The notes below the pieces were generated by a model. It made no database searches. It had not been told where the DNA came from and was given only the letters and a program-made list of their open reading frames with translations. A stretch of DNA of 64,000 bases from Mycobacterium sp. Root135 (GTDB taxonomy: Bacteria > Actinomycetota > Actinomycetes > Mycobacteriales > Mycobacteriaceae): contig NZ_LMEZ01000005.1 of NCBI RefSeq assembly GCF_001426545.1, positions 454,844 to 518,843 of the forward strand. Direction: 5' to 3'. Each line of letters begins with the position of its first letter. The stretch's first letter is position 1. Made by a program: the position numbers and the translations under genes. This document shows positions 7,174-17,683 of the stretch, in pieces.

Positions 7174-7842
7174 ATGCGTGTTCTCGTCGTCGACAACTAC
7201 GACAGCTTCGTGTTCAACCTGGTCCAGTACCTCGGACAGTTGGGCGTGCACGCCGACGTGTGGCGCAACGACGACCCGCGCCTGGCGTCCGACGCCGACG
7301 TCGCCAAGGCTGCCGAGGACTTCGACGGCATTCTGCTGAGCCCCGGACCGGGTACCCCGGAGCGGGCCGGCGCGTCGATCCCCCTGGTCCACGCCTCCGC
7401 GGCCGCGTCGACTCCCCTGCTCGGTGTGTGCCTCGGGCACCAGGCCATCGGGGTCGCCTTCGGGGGCACGGTGGACCGCGCACCCGAGCTCCTGCACGGC
7501 AAGACCAGCAGCGTGAATCACGCGAATGTTGGTGTGCTGAAAGGACTTCCGGATCCGTTCACGGCGACGAGGTACCACTCGCTGACGATCCTGCCCGAGA
7601 CCATGCCCGCCGCTCTCGAGGTGACGGCGCGGACGTCGGGTGGCGTGGTGATGGGCGTGCAGCACGTCGAGCTGCCGATTCACGGCGTGCAGTTCCATCC
7701 CGAGTCGATCCTCACCGAGGGCGGTCACCGGATGCTCGCCAACTGGTTGGCTGCGTGCGGTCAGCCGCTCGACGAGGGTCTGGTCGGCACGCTCGAGCGT
7801 GAGGTGGCCGACACGGTCCGGACGGCTACTGCGCGAAGCTGA
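7174..7842 (+). CDS. trpG: Glutamine amidotransferase, anthranilate/PABA synthase component II (222 aa)
   Basis: This class I glutamine amidotransferase supplies ammonia for anthranilate or 4-amino-4-deoxychorismate synthesis. It starts MRVLVVDNYDSFVFN, carries the oxyanion motif LLSPGPGTPE, the nucleophile Cys86 in GVCLGHQAIG, and the His175/Glu177 pair in QFHPESILTEGG. In mycobacteria this copy beside pknB is the only annotated TrpG and may serve both tryptophan and folate synthesis; sequence alone cannot separate TrpG from PabA. Its last 17 bp overlap the 3' end of pknB on the other strand. Confidence 0.93.
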   Translation: MRVLVVDNYDSFVFNLVQYLGQLGVHADVWRNDDPRLASDADVAKAAEDFDGILLSPGPGTPERAGASIPLVHASAAASTPLLGVCLGHQAIGVAFGGTVDRAPELLHGKTSSVNHANVGVLKGLPDPFTATRYHSLTILPETMPAALEVTARTSGGVVMGVQHVELPIHGVQFHPESILTEGGHRMLANWLAACGQPLDEGLVGTLEREVADTVRTATARS

Positions 7843-9715
7843 TCGTGACCGGGTCGCCGAACTTCAACGGGGTACCCGCCGACGGACTCATCGTGGCCAC
7901 CGAGTTGGTGGGATAGCCGCTGTTCTGCGCATTGGGGAGCTTGTTCAATTCGCCGGTCCACCCCATCGACCGCAGTAGCGGTTCGGCGTCGACCCAGAAC
8001 TGCCCGAGCAGCGACGGCATCGTGAACTGGTTGCCACGCGACACCTGCAGCTGGATCGGGGTGTCCACGGGCACGTCGGGGGTGTTGGCCGGCGGAAGGG
8101 TCCCCATCACCTGACCCTTGGTGTTGGCGAGCCCGTCGACCTCGACCGGGATGGGCGGTGCGGTGAATTCGTTGGCGACGAGGATCTGCGTGGCCACTTC
8201 GACTGTCTGCCCGGCGACCGACGGGACCGTCTTCTTGCTCGGCCCGCTGCCGATGACGATGGTGATGACGTTGGTGATGGCCGACGACGAATTGGCCATG
8301 GGGTTGGTCACCAACACCCGGTCCTTCTGCTCCGCCGGCGACGAAGACAACTGCTGCTGGATCTTCTCGAAGCCGGCGGCCCGTAGCTTGGTCGAGCACT
8401 CGGAGAAGGTGACGCCGGCGCAGTCCGGCACCTCGGCCTGCTGCGGGCCGGTTGACACGTTGATGGTGATCTGGTCGTCGCGGGCGGCGGCGGTGTTGGC
8501 CGCGGGGTCGGTGCTGATGACGTCGCCGACGGGTACCTCGGAATCCGGCTGCTGGCTGCGGACGGTCTTGAAGCCGAGGTTCTGCAGGGAGACGACGGCC
8601 TCGTCGTACTTCTGGCCGCGCAGGTCGGGGATCTGGACGTCGCGCGGGTTGCCCCCGACGAAGTTCAGCAGCACCGTCACGACGACGGTGAGCACCGCGA
8701 GCACCGCGACGATGGCGAACCACCGGCCGATGGCGGGGTTGCGTTCCTTGGCGACGTGGGTGCGCTGATGCGTCGGGATGTTCTCGGTCGGCTGCTGGTG
8801 GCGCCCGATCAGGGGGCCGGCAGCCAACAGCGACGTCCGCTCGGCGTCGGTGAACACCTTGGGCGCCTCGGGCGCCTCGCCGCTGTGCACGCGGATCAGG
8901 TCGGTGCGCATCTCGGCGGCGGTCTGGTAGCGGTTGTCGGGGTTCTTGGCCAGCGCCTTGAGCACCACGGCGTCCAGGTCGGGGGTCAACACCGGGTTGC
9001 GCTCCGACGGCGGAACCGGGTCTTCGCGGACGTGCTGGTAGGCCACGGCGACGGGGGAGTCACCGACGAAAGGTGGCTCGCCGGTGAGCAATTCGTACAA
9101 GACGCAGCCCAGCGAGTACACGTCGGAGCGGGCGTCGACCGTCTCGCCGCGCGCCTGCTCGGGGGACAGGTACTGCGCGGTGCCGATGACCGCGGCGGTC
9201 TGGGTGACGCTGACGCCGCCGTCGTGCAGCGCGCGGGCGATGCCGAAGTCCATCACCTTCACGGCGCCGGACTTGCTCATCATGATGTTGGCGGGCTTGA
9301 CGTCTCGGTGGATGATGCCGTGCTGGTGGCTGAAGTTCAGTGCCTGGCAGGCGTCGGCGATGATCTCGATGGCCCGGCGGGGTTCGATCGGGCCGTCGTT
9401 GTGCACAATGTCGCGCAGCGTGACGCCTTCGACGTACTCCATCACGATGTAGGGCAGCGGCCCGGTCGCGGTCTCGGCCTCACCTGTGTCGTACACCGCC
9501 ACGATGGCGGGGTGGTTCAGCGCGGCGGCGTTCTGCGCCTCGCGGCGGAAGCGAAGGTAGAAGCTCGGATCCCTGGCCAGGTCCGCGCGCAGCACCTTGA
9601 CCGCGACGTCACGGTGCAGCCGCACGTCGCGGGCGAGGTGAACTTCCGACATGCCACCAAAGCCGAGGATTTCTCCCAGTTCGTAGCGGTCGGACAGGTG
9701 CTGAGGGGTGGTCAT
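7826..9715 (-). CDS. pknB: Receptor Ser/Thr kinase PknB (629 aa)
   Basis: PknB is the essential mycobacterial kinase that senses muropeptides and controls cell-wall synthesis. Order seen: Gly-rich loop [11 protein letters not shown], Lys40 in AVKVL, catalytic [11 protein letters not shown], activation loop with the TQT threonines, then a juxtamembrane linker, a single membrane span (about 332-352) and four extracellular PASTA repeats ending VTISFAQ. The start ATG at 9715 overlaps the pknA stop (ATGA). Compared with M. tuberculosis (626 aa) the kinase is nearly unchanged, while the linker and PASTA units diverge and carry two Cys in the second repeat ([12 protein letters not shown]). Confidence 0.97.
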   Translation of the reverse strand: MTTPQHLSDRYELGEILGFGGMSEVHLARDVRLHRDVAVKVLRADLARDPSFYLRFRREAQNAAALNHPAIVAVYDTGEAETATGPLPYIVMEYVEGVTLRDIVHNDGPIEPRRAIEIIADACQALNFSHQHGIIHRDVKPANIMMSKSGAVKVMDFGIARALHDGGVSVTQTAAVIGTAQYLSPEQARGETVDARSDVYSLGCVLYELLTGEPPFVGDSPVAVAYQHVREDPVPPSERNPVLTPDLDAVVLKALAKNPDNRYQTAAEMRTDLIRVHSGEAPEAPKVFTDAERTSLLAAGPLIGRHQQPTENIPTHQRTHVAKERNPAIGRWFAIVAVLAVLTVVVTVLLNFVGGNPRDVQIPDLRGQKYDEAVVSLQNLGFKTVRSQQPDSEVPVGDVISTDPAANTAAARDDQITINVSTGPQQAEVPDCAGVTFSECSTKLRAAGFEKIQQQLSSSPAEQKDRVLVTNPMANSSSAITNVITIVIGSGPSKKTVPSVAGQTVEVATQILVANEFTAPPIPVEVDGLANTKGQVMGTLPPANTPDVPVDTPIQLQVSRGNQFTMPSLLGQFWVDAEPLLRSMGWTGELNKLPNAQNSGYPTNSVATMSPSAGTPLKFGDPVTISFAQ

Positions 9716-10935
9716 CGATACATCTGTTCTGCGAGTGAAGGCCCGCTGAGGCTGGGCATGGCGCCCGGCGTTGGCGGCGGCACCGACACCACCGTGGTGC
9801 TGGTTTCGGTGGACGGCGCCGTCTTCTTGTCGTTGCGATCCTGGACGTTGAGGACCATGAGGATCGCGATGATGATGGCGAGGGCGCCAAGCACGCCGGC
9901 AGCCCACAGCAACGCACGCTGGCCGGGGGAGAACGTGCGCTTCGGCGGTGGGGTGCGGTGGCTGCCGGTTGGTGGCCGGGTGGTGCGGACGCTGGCCGTC
10001 GGCGGCCGGCCGTAGTCGGGAACCGCGCGGGTCTGTGCGGTCGACGGAATGGCGGCCGGGGTGGCCCGGCCGATCGTGGGCGCGTGATTGGGACGCGGTG
10101 GCCTGCGACCGGCCCGGACGGCGGCGACGGCGTCGGCGAAGGTGCCGCCGGTGCGGTAGCGCTGCCCGGGTTCCTTGAGCAAGCTGATCTCGATCAGCTC
10201 GCGGACGTTGGGCGGGATGTCGGCCGGCAGCGGCGCCGGCTGTTCCTTGATGTGCTTCATCGCGACGGTGAGCGCGCCCTCGCCGATGAACGGTCGGCGG
10301 CCGGCCACGGATTCGTAGCCGACGACGCCCAACGAGTAAACGTCGCTGGCGGGGGTGGCGTCGCGGCCCAGCGCCTGCTCGGGAGCGATGTACTGAGCGG
10401 TGCCCATCACCATGCCGGTCTGCGTGACGGGCGCGGCGTCGACGGCCTTGGCGATGCCGAAGTCGGTGAGCTTCACCTGGCCGGTCGGGGTGATCAGGAT
10501 GTTGCCCGGCTTGACGTCACGGTGCACCAACCCGGCGGTGTGCGCGACCTGCAGCGCCCGCCCGGTCTGCTCCAACATGTCCAGGGAGTGCCGAAGCGAC
10601 AGTCGCCCAGTGCGTTTGAGCACCGAGTTGAGCGGCTCGCCGGTGACCATCTCCATCACCAGGTAGGCGGTGCGGGCGTCCTCGAGCTCGGTCTCGCCGT
10701 AGTCGTAGACGCTGGCGATGCCGGGGTGGTTCAGCATGGCGACGATTCGGGCCTCGGCGCGGAACCGCTCCACGAACTCGGGGTCCGACGAGAACTCGGC
10801 CTTGAGCACCTTGATGGCCACCTGGCGTCCCAGGCGGGCGTCGAGGGCTTCCCAGACCTGTCCCATACCGCCCGTCGCGATGAGTCGCTGAAGACGGTAG
10901 CGGTCGGACAGCGTCACTCCGACGCGCGCGGTCAT
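9712..10935 (-). CDS. pknA: Ser/Thr kinase PknA (407 aa)
   Basis: PknA is an essential partner of PknB, phosphorylating division and wall enzymes. The kinase domain (about residues 10-270) has [37 protein letters not shown] and the loop [13 protein letters not shown] Pro/Arg/Thr-rich linker and one membrane span ([22 protein letters not shown]) follow, then a short external Ser/Thr/Pro tail without PASTA repeats. The ATG at 10935 overlaps the pbpA stop by 4 bp and its own stop overlaps the pknB start by 4 bp, so the kinases are translationally coupled. Confidence 0.97.
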   Translation of the reverse strand: MTARVGVTLSDRYRLQRLIATGGMGQVWEALDARLGRQVAIKVLKAEFSSDPEFVERFRAEARIVAMLNHPGIASVYDYGETELEDARTAYLVMEMVTGEPLNSVLKRTGRLSLRHSLDMLEQTGRALQVAHTAGLVHRDVKPGNILITPTGQVKLTDFGIAKAVDAAPVTQTGMVMGTAQYIAPEQALGRDATPASDVYSLGVVGYESVAGRRPFIGEGALTVAMKHIKEQPAPLPADIPPNVRELIEISLLKEPGQRYRTGGTFADAVAAVRAGRRPPRPNHAPTIGRATPAAIPSTAQTRAVPDYGRPPTASVRTTRPPTGSHRTPPPKRTFSPGQRALLWAAGVLGALAIIIAILMVLNVQDRNDKKTAPSTETSTTVVSVPPPTPGAMPSLSGPSLAEQMYR

Positions 10936-12410
10936 GATCCCTCCCGCAGGGCCGCGGCAATGGTTGCCCGGCCGATCGGCGCAGCGAGTGCACCACCGGT
11001 CGCGGACAATCGGTCCCCGCCATTCTCCACCAACACCGCAACCGCCACCTTCGGTGCCTTGGCCGGGGCGAAGGCGATGTACCAGGCGTGGGGCGGGGTG
11101 TTCCGCGGGTCGGAGCCGTGTTCGGCCGTTCCGGTCTTGGAGGCGATCTGTACGCCCGCGATGGAACCCGTCTGCTGGGTCGCCTGCTCAGCGTCGATCA
11201 TCAGGTCCGTAAGTGTAGTGGCGACCTGGGGAGACACCGCACGACGAAGCTCCTGGGGGCTGGTCGAGCTGATGTTGGCGAGGTCGGGTCCCTTGAGGTC
11301 TTCCACCAGGTACGGCTGCATCGTCACACCGCCGTTGGCGACGGTCGCGGCGACCATTGCGTTCTGCAGCGGGGTGACGGCGACGTCCTTCTGGCCGATG
11401 CTCGACATTCCCAGGGCCGCGTCGTCACCGATGGGGCCGACGGTGGACCCGGCCACTTGCAGCGGGATGGGTGGGGGAGCGGTGTCCAGCCCGAAGGCCT
11501 GGGCGGTACTGCGCAGCTTGTCGGCGCCGGTGCGGACGCCGAGGTCGACGAAGGCGGTGTTGCACGACTTCGCGAACGCGGTGCGCAAGCTGGCGGTCGG
11601 GTCGTTGCCGCACGTCGCGCCGCCGTAGTTCTCCAGCGTTGCGGTGCTGTCTGGCAACGGGATTCGGGCCGCCGCGGTGAGTTGGGTGTCTGGGGTGGCG
11701 CCGTTGGCGAGTGCCGCCGCGGTGGTGATCACCTTGAACGTCGACCCCGGGGGGTAGGTCTCGGAGATGGCGCGGTTGACCAGCGGCGAGTCGGGGTCGT
11801 CCCGCAGCTGCTGCCAGGTGTCGGATTGCACGTTGCCGTCGTGTGAGGCCAACAGGTTTGGGTCATATGACGGTGACGAGACCATCCCGAGAATCTTTCC
11901 GGTGGACGGCTCCAATGCCACTACCGAGCCCTTGCATGGGCCGCCGTTGCACCCCTTCTGCATGGCATCCCAGGCGGCTTGCTGCACCTGCGGATTGATG
12001 GTGGTGGCGACGTTCCCGCCGCGAGGATCGCGGCCGGTGAAGAAGTCGGCGAGACGGCGGCCGAAGAGGCGTTCGTCTGAGCCGTTGAGGACGGTGTCCT
12101 CGGCGCGCTCCAGCCCGGTGCTGGAGTACAGCAGCGAGTAGAAGCCGGTCACCGGGGCGTACGCCTGCGGGTTCGGGTACACCCGCAGGAAGCGGAAGTG
12201 CCCGTCGGTCGAGGTGGAGTAGGCGAGCAACTGCCCGCCTGCCGAGATTTGGCCGCGCTGACGGGAGTACTCGTCGAGCAGCACCCGCTGGTTGCGGGGG
12301 TCCGACCGCAGCCCGTCGGCTCGAAACACCTGTGTCAGCGTGGCATTGGCCAGCAGCAGCACGATCAGGCCCATGATGGCGATCGAAATACGTCGTAGTG
12401 AGGTGTTCAT
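10932..12410 (-). CDS. pbpA: Class B penicillin-binding protein PbpA (492 aa)
   Basis: A transpeptidase that crosslinks septal peptidoglycan in mycobacteria and works with the SEDS partner encoded next to it. The ATG at 12410 gives [15 protein letters not shown] with one N-terminal membrane anchor. The catalytic domain holds the active Ser223 in the STFK motif, SCN (KSCNTAF) and KTGTAE near residue 430. Length is 492 against 491 in M. tuberculosis. Its start overlaps the rodA stop and its stop overlaps pknA in ATGA junctions. It is a known type of substrate for the flanking kinases. Confidence 0.96.
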   Translation of the reverse strand: MNTSLRRISIAIMGLIVLLLANATLTQVFRADGLRSDPRNQRVLLDEYSRQRGQISAGGQLLAYSTSTDGHFRFLRVYPNPQAYAPVTGFYSLLYSSTGLERAEDTVLNGSDERLFGRRLADFFTGRDPRGGNVATTINPQVQQAAWDAMQKGCNGGPCKGSVVALEPSTGKILGMVSSPSYDPNLLASHDGNVQSDTWQQLRDDPDSPLVNRAISETYPPGSTFKVITTAAALANGATPDTQLTAAARIPLPDSTATLENYGGATCGNDPTASLRTAFAKSCNTAFVDLGVRTGADKLRSTAQAFGLDTAPPPIPLQVAGSTVGPIGDDAALGMSSIGQKDVAVTPLQNAMVAATVANGGVTMQPYLVEDLKGPDLANISSTSPQELRRAVSPQVATTLTDLMIDAEQATQQTGSIAGVQIASKTGTAEHGSDPRNTPPHAWYIAFAPAKAPKVAVAVLVENGGDRLSATGGALAAPIGRATIAAALREGS

Positions 12411-13816
12411 ACGCGGCCGATCACCTCCGTGTGTGCCGAGGCGATCGGGGTGGCGTTGGGGGCCTTCGCGTCCAGTGGACGGCGGGCCGAGTGGGAGATG
12501 CAGATCAGGATCGCCAACAGCACGTAGTTGGCGATGAGCGAGGATCCGCCGTACGACAGCCACGGCGTGGTGAGGCCGGTCAGGGGGATCAGCTTGGTGA
12601 CGCCGCCGACGACGATGAACAGCTGGATCGCCAGCGTGGACGCCAGGCCGGCGGCGAGCAGCTTGCCGAAGCTGTCGCGCACGGCGACCGCGGTGCGTAG
12701 GCCGCGGATGACCAGGATCGTGTAGAGCATCAGCACGCCGGCGAATCCGACGAGGCCGAGCTCTTCGCCGATGGCGGCGATGATGAAGTCCGTCGACGCG
12801 GCGGGGACGGTGCCGGGCTGGCCGTTGCCGAGGCCGGTGCCGAAGATCCCGCCGGTGGCGAAGCTGAACAGCGACTGGACCATCTGGTAGCCGGCGCCGT
12901 CGGGGTCGGCGAACGGGTCGAGCCAGGTCTCCACACGGACCCGGACGTGCCCGAAGGCGTGGTACGCGACGACGCTGCCGATCGCAAAGAGGCTGAGCCC
13001 CAACAGAACCCAGCTAATCCGGTCGGTCGCGATGTAGACGAGCACCAGGAACGAGGCGTACAGCAGCAGTGACGTGCCGAGGTCCTTCTCGAAGACCATG
13101 ACGCCGACCGAGGCGATCCAGGCCGCCAACAGGGGCGCCAGGTCGCGGGGCCGGGGCAGGTTCATCCCGAGGATGTGCTTGCCCGCGCTGGTGAACAGGC
13201 TGCGCTTGGCCACCAGAACCGAGGCGAAGAAGATCAGCAGCAGGATCTTGGAGATCTCGGCCGGCTGAATGGAGAAGCCGTGGAAGCGAATCCAGATCTT
13301 CGCGCCGTTCTCCTCGGACATCGAGCTGGGCAGGATGGCCGGAATCAGCAGGAACACCAGGCCGACCAGTCCGCACACGTAGCCGTACCTGGCCAGCATG
13401 CGGTGGTCGGTGAGGAACGCGACGACGAGGCAGAACGCCACCACGCCGACCAGCGTCCACAGCATCTGCTGGTTGGCGCTCGGGCCGCGGTCTCCGCCGG
13501 GCGCACCCTCGGCGAGGTCGAGACGGTGAATCATCACCAGCCCCAAGCCATTCAGCAGTGCCACCACGGGAAGCAGCAGCGGATCGGCGTAGGGCGCGAA
13601 GCGGCGGACGGCCACGTGGGCGGCGCCGAAGAGGGCGAGGAATCCAAGCGTGTACTGCGCCAGGTCCCAGCTGAGGCCCTGTTCCTGGTTGGCCTCGACG
13701 ATGAGCAGCGCGACGGTGGTGATCAGTGCGGCGAACCCGAGCAGCATCAGTTCGGAATTGCGCCGGTTGGGCAATGGCGGAACAACGGTCACGGGCGCCT
13801 GAGGCTGCGTGCTCAT
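12407..13816 (-). CDS. rodA: SEDS peptidoglycan polymerase RodA (469 aa)
   Basis: A multispanning SEDS-family glycosyltransferase that polymerises lipid II together with a class B PBP. At least ten hydrophobic segments are visible. Conserved blocks include KIWIRFHGFSIQPAEISKI, VFEKDLGTSLLLYASF (the catalytic Asp region), GTGLGNGQPG, and the C-terminal GLTTPWLSYGGSSLIANY. The product of 469 residues equals the M. tuberculosis length. Annotations of this locus vary between rodA and ftsW-like; the neighbour PbpA supports RodA. ATGA overlaps on both sides place it mid-operon. Confidence 0.95.
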   Translation of the reverse strand: MSTQPQAPVTVVPPLPNRRNSELMLLGFAALITTVALLIVEANQEQGLSWDLAQYTLGFLALFGAAHVAVRRFAPYADPLLLPVVALLNGLGLVMIHRLDLAEGAPGGDRGPSANQQMLWTLVGVVAFCLVVAFLTDHRMLARYGYVCGLVGLVFLLIPAILPSSMSEENGAKIWIRFHGFSIQPAEISKILLLIFFASVLVAKRSLFTSAGKHILGMNLPRPRDLAPLLAAWIASVGVMVFEKDLGTSLLLYASFLVLVYIATDRISWVLLGLSLFAIGSVVAYHAFGHVRVRVETWLDPFADPDGAGYQMVQSLFSFATGGIFGTGLGNGQPGTVPAASTDFIIAAIGEELGLVGFAGVLMLYTILVIRGLRTAVAVRDSFGKLLAAGLASTLAIQLFIVVGGVTKLIPLTGLTTPWLSYGGSSLIANYVLLAILICISHSARRPLDAKAPNATPIASAHTEVIGRV

Positions 13817-15312
13817 GACGCCGTCCGGCAGTCGGTGCCCGGCTTCTGTGGCGGCGGCGGGAGGGCCGTGCCGGTGGGCGTCGGCGGCGGTGGCGGCGCG
13901 GTCACCGTGGTCGGGGCCTCGGGCGCAGGACTTCCCGCGGTGGTGGTCGGGGCCGCCGACGTCGTCGACGGTGCCCCAGACGCGCTGGACGGGGTCGGGC
14001 TCGGCGCAGGCAGCGGGGTGGACGTCGTGGTCCGCGCCGAGGCCGGCACGCAGATCGGCAGGACCGAGGACTGGGCCAGCTCCCTGAGCTGGCGGATCGC
14101 CTCGTCGAGCGTGCCGCCGGGCAGCCCGGCGGTCACCTGGGCGCGTTCGGATTCGCGGAGGTCGGCGACCTGCAGGGGCTTGCAACCGCCGCGCGCGTCG
14201 TCGACCCCGATGTTGGTGATCGAGTTGCGAGAATCCAGGCACGCGATCTGGAACGTCTCCTGCAGCGACATTCCCGCGACGCTGCCCTGCACCCCGCGCA
14301 TGATGTACACGGAGCCGTCGCTCTCGGCGACGTAGTAGTTGTTCTGAATCACCGTGCGGCCCACCGCAAGTCCCGCGAGGACCAACACCAGCAGAAGCAG
14401 GGCGACGAAGATCATCGTGCGCCGCGAACGCGGCTTCTTGACGGGTGCGGCGGGTGCGACGGCGGGGCGGTTGGCTGCTGCCGCGACGCGCTTGGGGTTG
14501 AAGGCCGACGCCCGGCCGGCCGCGGTGTTGGGAGGGGCGCTCTGGTCGTCCTGTCCGGACACCGCGCCCGCCAGAATCGGCTGGGTCTGGCCGTATTCGT
14601 AGTCGACGACGTCGGCCACCACGACGGTCACGTTGTCGGGACCGCCGCCGCGCAGGGCCATCTCGATGAGCCGGTCGGCACTCTCGGTGACGTCGGGGAT
14701 CTGCAGTGCTTCCAGGATGGTGTCGAAGCTGACCGGGTCGGACAAGCCGTCGGAGCACAACAGGTAGCGGTCACCGGCGTGGGCTTCGCGCACCGTCAAG
14801 GTGGGCTCGACCTCGTGGCCGGTCAGCGCGCGCATGATCAGCGACCGCTGCGGATGGCTGTGGGCCTCGTCGGCGGTGATGCGGCCCTCGTCGACCAGGG
14901 TCTGGACGAAGGTGTCGTCCTTGGTGATCTGGGTGAGCTCGCCGTCGCGCAGCAGGTAACCGCGGGAGTCGCCGACGTGGACCAGGCCAAGTCTGTTTCC
15001 CGCGAACAAGATTGCGGTCAGGGTGGTACCCATGCCCTCGAGGTCGGGATCGGCCTCGACGTGTCCGGCGATCGCCGAGTTTCCCTCATGGACCGCGGCG
15101 TTGAGCTGACTGAGCAGGTCCCCGCCCGGCTCGTCGTCGTCGAGGTGGGCGAGTGCGGCGATCACCAACTGGGAGGCCACTTCACCGGCGGCGTGGCCGC
15201 CCATGCCGTCGGCCAACGCCAGCAGGCGCGCCCCGGCGTACACCGAGTCTTCGTTGTTGGCGCGGACCAGGCCGCGGTCGCTGCGGGCCGCGTATCGGAG
15301 GACGAGACTCAT
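13813..15312 (-). CDS. pstP: PP2C-family Ser/Thr phosphatase PstP (499 aa)
   Basis: PstP removes phosphates from PknA/PknB and their substrates. The PP2C domain (residues 1-240) contains metal-binding acidic motifs RANNEDSVY, LLALADGMGGHAAGE, VGDSRGYLLRDG, LCSDGLSD and GGPDNVTVVV. A disordered linker, one membrane span (TMIFVALLLLVLVLAGLAVG) and an extracellular domain with several Cys follow. The C terminus is a long Pro/Thr/Ser tail (about 75 residues), which looks longer and more repetitive than usual. ATGA overlaps with fhaB and rodA indicate coupling. Confidence 0.96.
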   Translation of the reverse strand: MSLVLRYAARSDRGLVRANNEDSVYAGARLLALADGMGGHAAGEVASQLVIAALAHLDDDEPGGDLLSQLNAAVHEGNSAIAGHVEADPDLEGMGTTLTAILFAGNRLGLVHVGDSRGYLLRDGELTQITKDDTFVQTLVDEGRITADEAHSHPQRSLIMRALTGHEVEPTLTVREAHAGDRYLLCSDGLSDPVSFDTILEALQIPDVTESADRLIEMALRGGGPDNVTVVVADVVDYEYGQTQPILAGAVSGQDDQSAPPNTAAGRASAFNPKRVAAAANRPAVAPAAPVKKPRSRRTMIFVALLLLVLVLAGLAVGRTVIQNNYYVAESDGSVYIMRGVQGSVAGMSLQETFQIACLDSRNSITNIGVDDARGGCKPLQVADLRESERAQVTAGLPGGTLDEAIRQLRELAQSSVLPICVPASARTTTSTPLPAPSPTPSSASGAPSTTSAAPTTTAGSPAPEAPTTVTAPPPPPTPTGTALPPPPQKPGTDCRTAS

Positions 15313-15779
15313 GGGCGCAACTCGATCACGGTCTTGCCGATCCGCACCGGCGTGCCCATCGGAACCCTTACCGCCGTCGTCACCTTCGCCCTGTCAAGGT
15401 ATGTACCGTTGGTCGATCCTAGGTCCTCGACGTACCATTCCGACCCTCGTGGGGACAGCCGCGCGTGCCGTGTCGACGAATAGTCGTCGGTGAGCACCAG
15501 CGTCGAGTCGTCGGCGCGGCCGATCAGCACGGGCTGGGCGCCCAACTGAATGCGCGTACCCGCCAACGCTCCTTCGGTGACCACCAGCTGGCGCGGGGTG
15601 TTGCGGCGCTGGCCGCGGCTGGGCAGCAGAGTGCCCCGCAACGCGAGCCCACGCTTGACCATCACCGCACCCGTTGGGGCGTAGATGTCGGTACGCAGAA
15701 TCCGCAGCACGGACCAGATGAACAGCCACAGCAGCAACAGGAAACCGACGCGCGTCAGCTGCAGCACTATCCCCTGCAT
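15309..15779 (-). CDS. fhaB: FHA-domain protein FhaB/FipA (156 aa)
   Basis: FhaB binds phosphothreonine and links the kinases to the FtsZ/FtsQ division machinery. The N terminus is a membrane segment (VGFLLLLWLFIWSVLRIL). The FHA domain occupies about residues 65-156 with IGRADDSTLVL, SSTRHARL (Ser/Arg phosphate contacts) and the asparagine of STNGTYLD. Its stop overlaps the pstP start. It is separated from fhaA by 184 bp, so a promoter may lie there. Confidence 0.95.
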   Translation of the reverse strand: MQGIVLQLTRVGFLLLLWLFIWSVLRILRTDIYAPTGAVMVKRGLALRGTLLPSRGQRRNTPRQLVVTEGALAGTRIQLGAQPVLIGRADDSTLVLTDDYSSTRHARLSPRGSEWYVEDLGSTNGTYLDRAKVTTAVRVPMGTPVRIGKTVIELRP

Positions 15780-15963
15780 CTGACGTCCTCTCCGTCACCG
15801 TCCCGATGTCGCCGTGTCGGCGTCACCGCACCGTTTCCCGGGCCGCGTCGCGACCGACCTGCGGCTGACTCAGCCGTCGTCGGCAACGTCACGATACTTG
15901 GGCCGGCGACGGGTGCAAGGCACGAGTACTGGCTTGGCCTCCAGCCGTCACCGGCCTGAGCGC

Positions 15964-17448
15964 TCAGTGAACGCGGACGATGATCTCGGAGTGACCCAGG
16001 CGGATGGTGTCGCCGTCGGCCAGCTGCCACTCCTGAACGGGAGCGTTGTTGACCGTCGTGCCGTTGGTGGAGTTCAGATCCGACAGGAGCGCGACCTGCC
16101 CGTCCCAACGAATCTCCAGGTGACGACGCGAGACGCCGGTGTCCGGCAGGCGGAACTGCGCGTCCTGGCCGCGTCCGATGACGTTGGCGCCCTCACGAAG
16201 CTGGTACGTGCGGCCACTGCCGTCGTCCAGCTGCAGCGTCACGTTCGCACCAGCGGAGCCGTAGCCGCCGGCAGCGCCGTAGCCGGCCACCGGAGCGGCG
16301 GCAGGTGGCTGACCGTAGTCGTACCCGGGCTGGCCGTATCCGCCGTCGGCAGGCTGGCCGTAACCGGGATCGGCGTAACCCTGAGGTGAGCCCTGGTCGC
16401 CGTAGCGGCCGTAGTCGGCCTGAGGAGCGCCGTAGCCGCCCTGCTCGGGACGCCCGTAGGCCTGGGCGCCGTAGCCCTGGTCTGCGTAACCGCCCTGCTC
16501 CGGGTAGCCCCCTTGCTCGGAGTAGCCGCCCTGGTCCGGGTAGCCGCCCTGCTCGGGGTACGCCGGACGCTGAGGCTCGGCCGGACGGCCGTACTCCTCA
16601 CCGCGGGGAGGCGCGGGCGGACGACCGTAGTCGTAGCCGCCGGATTCGCCGTAACCACCGGGTGCGCCTGCCGGGGGGCCGTATCCGGGAGGCGGCTGAC
16701 GGTAACCCTGGTCCGGGTAACCGGCAGGCGGGCTCGCCGGCGGGCCGTAGCCCGAGGGGGAGCGCTGGTCGTAGGACGGCGGCGGGTAGCCCTGCTCCGG
16801 GTAGCCGCCACGGTCGTAGCCACCCTGCTCCGGGTAACCACCGGCCGGCTGCGGGGGCTGGCCCGCGGCGGACGCAGGCGGATATCCGCCTTCGGGCGCT
16901 GGCGGATACGGGGCGCGGGGCTCGTCGCCCTGACGGCCGTACTCGTAGTAGTCGTCGCCAGGCTGCGCTGGTCCCTGGCCGCCGCCGCGGTAGCTCGGGT
17001 TGTCGGTCATCGGTGGAACTCCTGGTTCGGTGTGAGCACGGTCTGGGGGGGCAGAGGCGCTTGCGCCGCTGGTCGAGTCTGGGTTGACCGTTCCACGAGT
17101 GCGAAACTGGCCGGTGTGCAACTGCGGTGACGCTTCGAATCCAACGACCACATCACCATACGTTTGCCACCCTTGATCACGGATGTATCCCTCCAGGTAT
17201 CGGGCGAATGTCGTCGGTGTGAGGTCGGGGTCAGCGCGGACCTTGTGAAAGTCGGATGCACTGAGGGTAATGACGTAGTCGTTTGGGGCCAAAATTCTGC
17301 CGCCTCCGACTTCGCGTGCGCCGGCGTCGGCTTCGCGCTGCAGGATCGCTTCGACCTCCTGCGGAACGATGCTGCCGCCGAAGACACGCGCAAAGGTGTC
17401 ACCGACGGTTGCCTCGAGTTTGCGCTCGAAGCGGTCGACGAGTCCCAT
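15964..17448 (-). CDS. fhaA: FHA-domain protein FhaA (494 aa)
   Basis: FhaA is a PknB substrate that binds phosphorylated MviN in mycobacteria. It has three parts: the FhaA N-terminal DUF3662 domain (residues 1 to about 120, MGLVDRFERKLEATVGDTFARVFGG), a long Gly/Tyr/Pro/Gln linker (about 150-400), and the C-terminal FHA domain with NVIGRGQDAQFRLPDTGVSRRH and LLSDLNSTNGT. The length is close to the family norm of about 500. It is the last gene on this strand before tRNA-Leu and is probably first in transcription of the signalling block. Confidence 0.95.
   Translation of the reverse strand: MGLVDRFERKLEATVGDTFARVFGGSIVPQEVEAILQREADAGAREVGGGRILAPNDYVITLSASDFHKVRADPDLTPTTFARYLEGYIRDQGWQTYGDVVVGFEASPQLHTGQFRTRGTVNPDSTSGASASAPPDRAHTEPGVPPMTDNPSYRGGGQGPAQPGDDYYEYGRQGDEPRAPYPPAPEGGYPPASAAGQPPQPAGGYPEQGGYDRGGYPEQGYPPPSYDQRSPSGYGPPASPPAGYPDQGYRQPPPGYGPPAGAPGGYGESGGYDYGRPPAPPRGEEYGRPAEPQRPAYPEQGGYPDQGGYSEQGGYPEQGGYADQGYGAQAYGRPEQGGYGAPQADYGRYGDQGSPQGYADPGYGQPADGGYGQPGYDYGQPPAAAPVAGYGAAGGYGSAGANVTLQLDDGSGRTYQLREGANVIGRGQDAQFRLPDTGVSRRHLEIRWDGQVALLSDLNSTNGTTVNNAPVQEWQLADGDTIRLGHSEIIVRVH
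16260..16980 (-). repeat. Low-complexity Gly-Tyr-Pro-Gln repeat region inside fhaA
   Basis: Degenerate units of the kind YPEQGGYPDQGGYSEQGG and PPGYGPPAG recur about 25 times. At DNA level this gives near-identical short direct repeats built on GGGTAGCC and CCCTGCTC. The encoded linker should be disordered. Such tracts are prone to slippage, so unit number may differ between strains. Confidence 0.8.
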
Positions 17449-17683
17449 GTCACCGCCTGCCTCGCTGTTCGTCGTGGTGGTCGCGCTCGACGCAGTGGAC
17501 GAACCTGCGTGTCGCGGGTGTCGATTCTTCTTGGCATGGTATCGGCCACGGGCGTCAGAACGTGACCAAGCAATGGGGTCGATCGGATCGAGGCTGGTCA
17601 GGGCTTCGGCCGGCGACGCGCATGGGCCTAGCTGCGCGGTTGGGAGGCGGGCCCGAGTGCGTGATAGTCTCTCCCGGTTGTTG

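Noticed and set aside
8756..10015. Plus-strand open frame of 419 codons across pknB and pknA
   Set aside because: It lies opposite two unambiguous kinase genes, has His/Gly/Val-rich composition typical of the reverse complement of GC-rich codons, and no domain pattern.
16260..16980. Repeats in fhaA as a CRISPR array
   Set aside because: The units are short, in frame, and encode a Gly-Tyr-Pro linker; there are no unique spacers between identical repeats.
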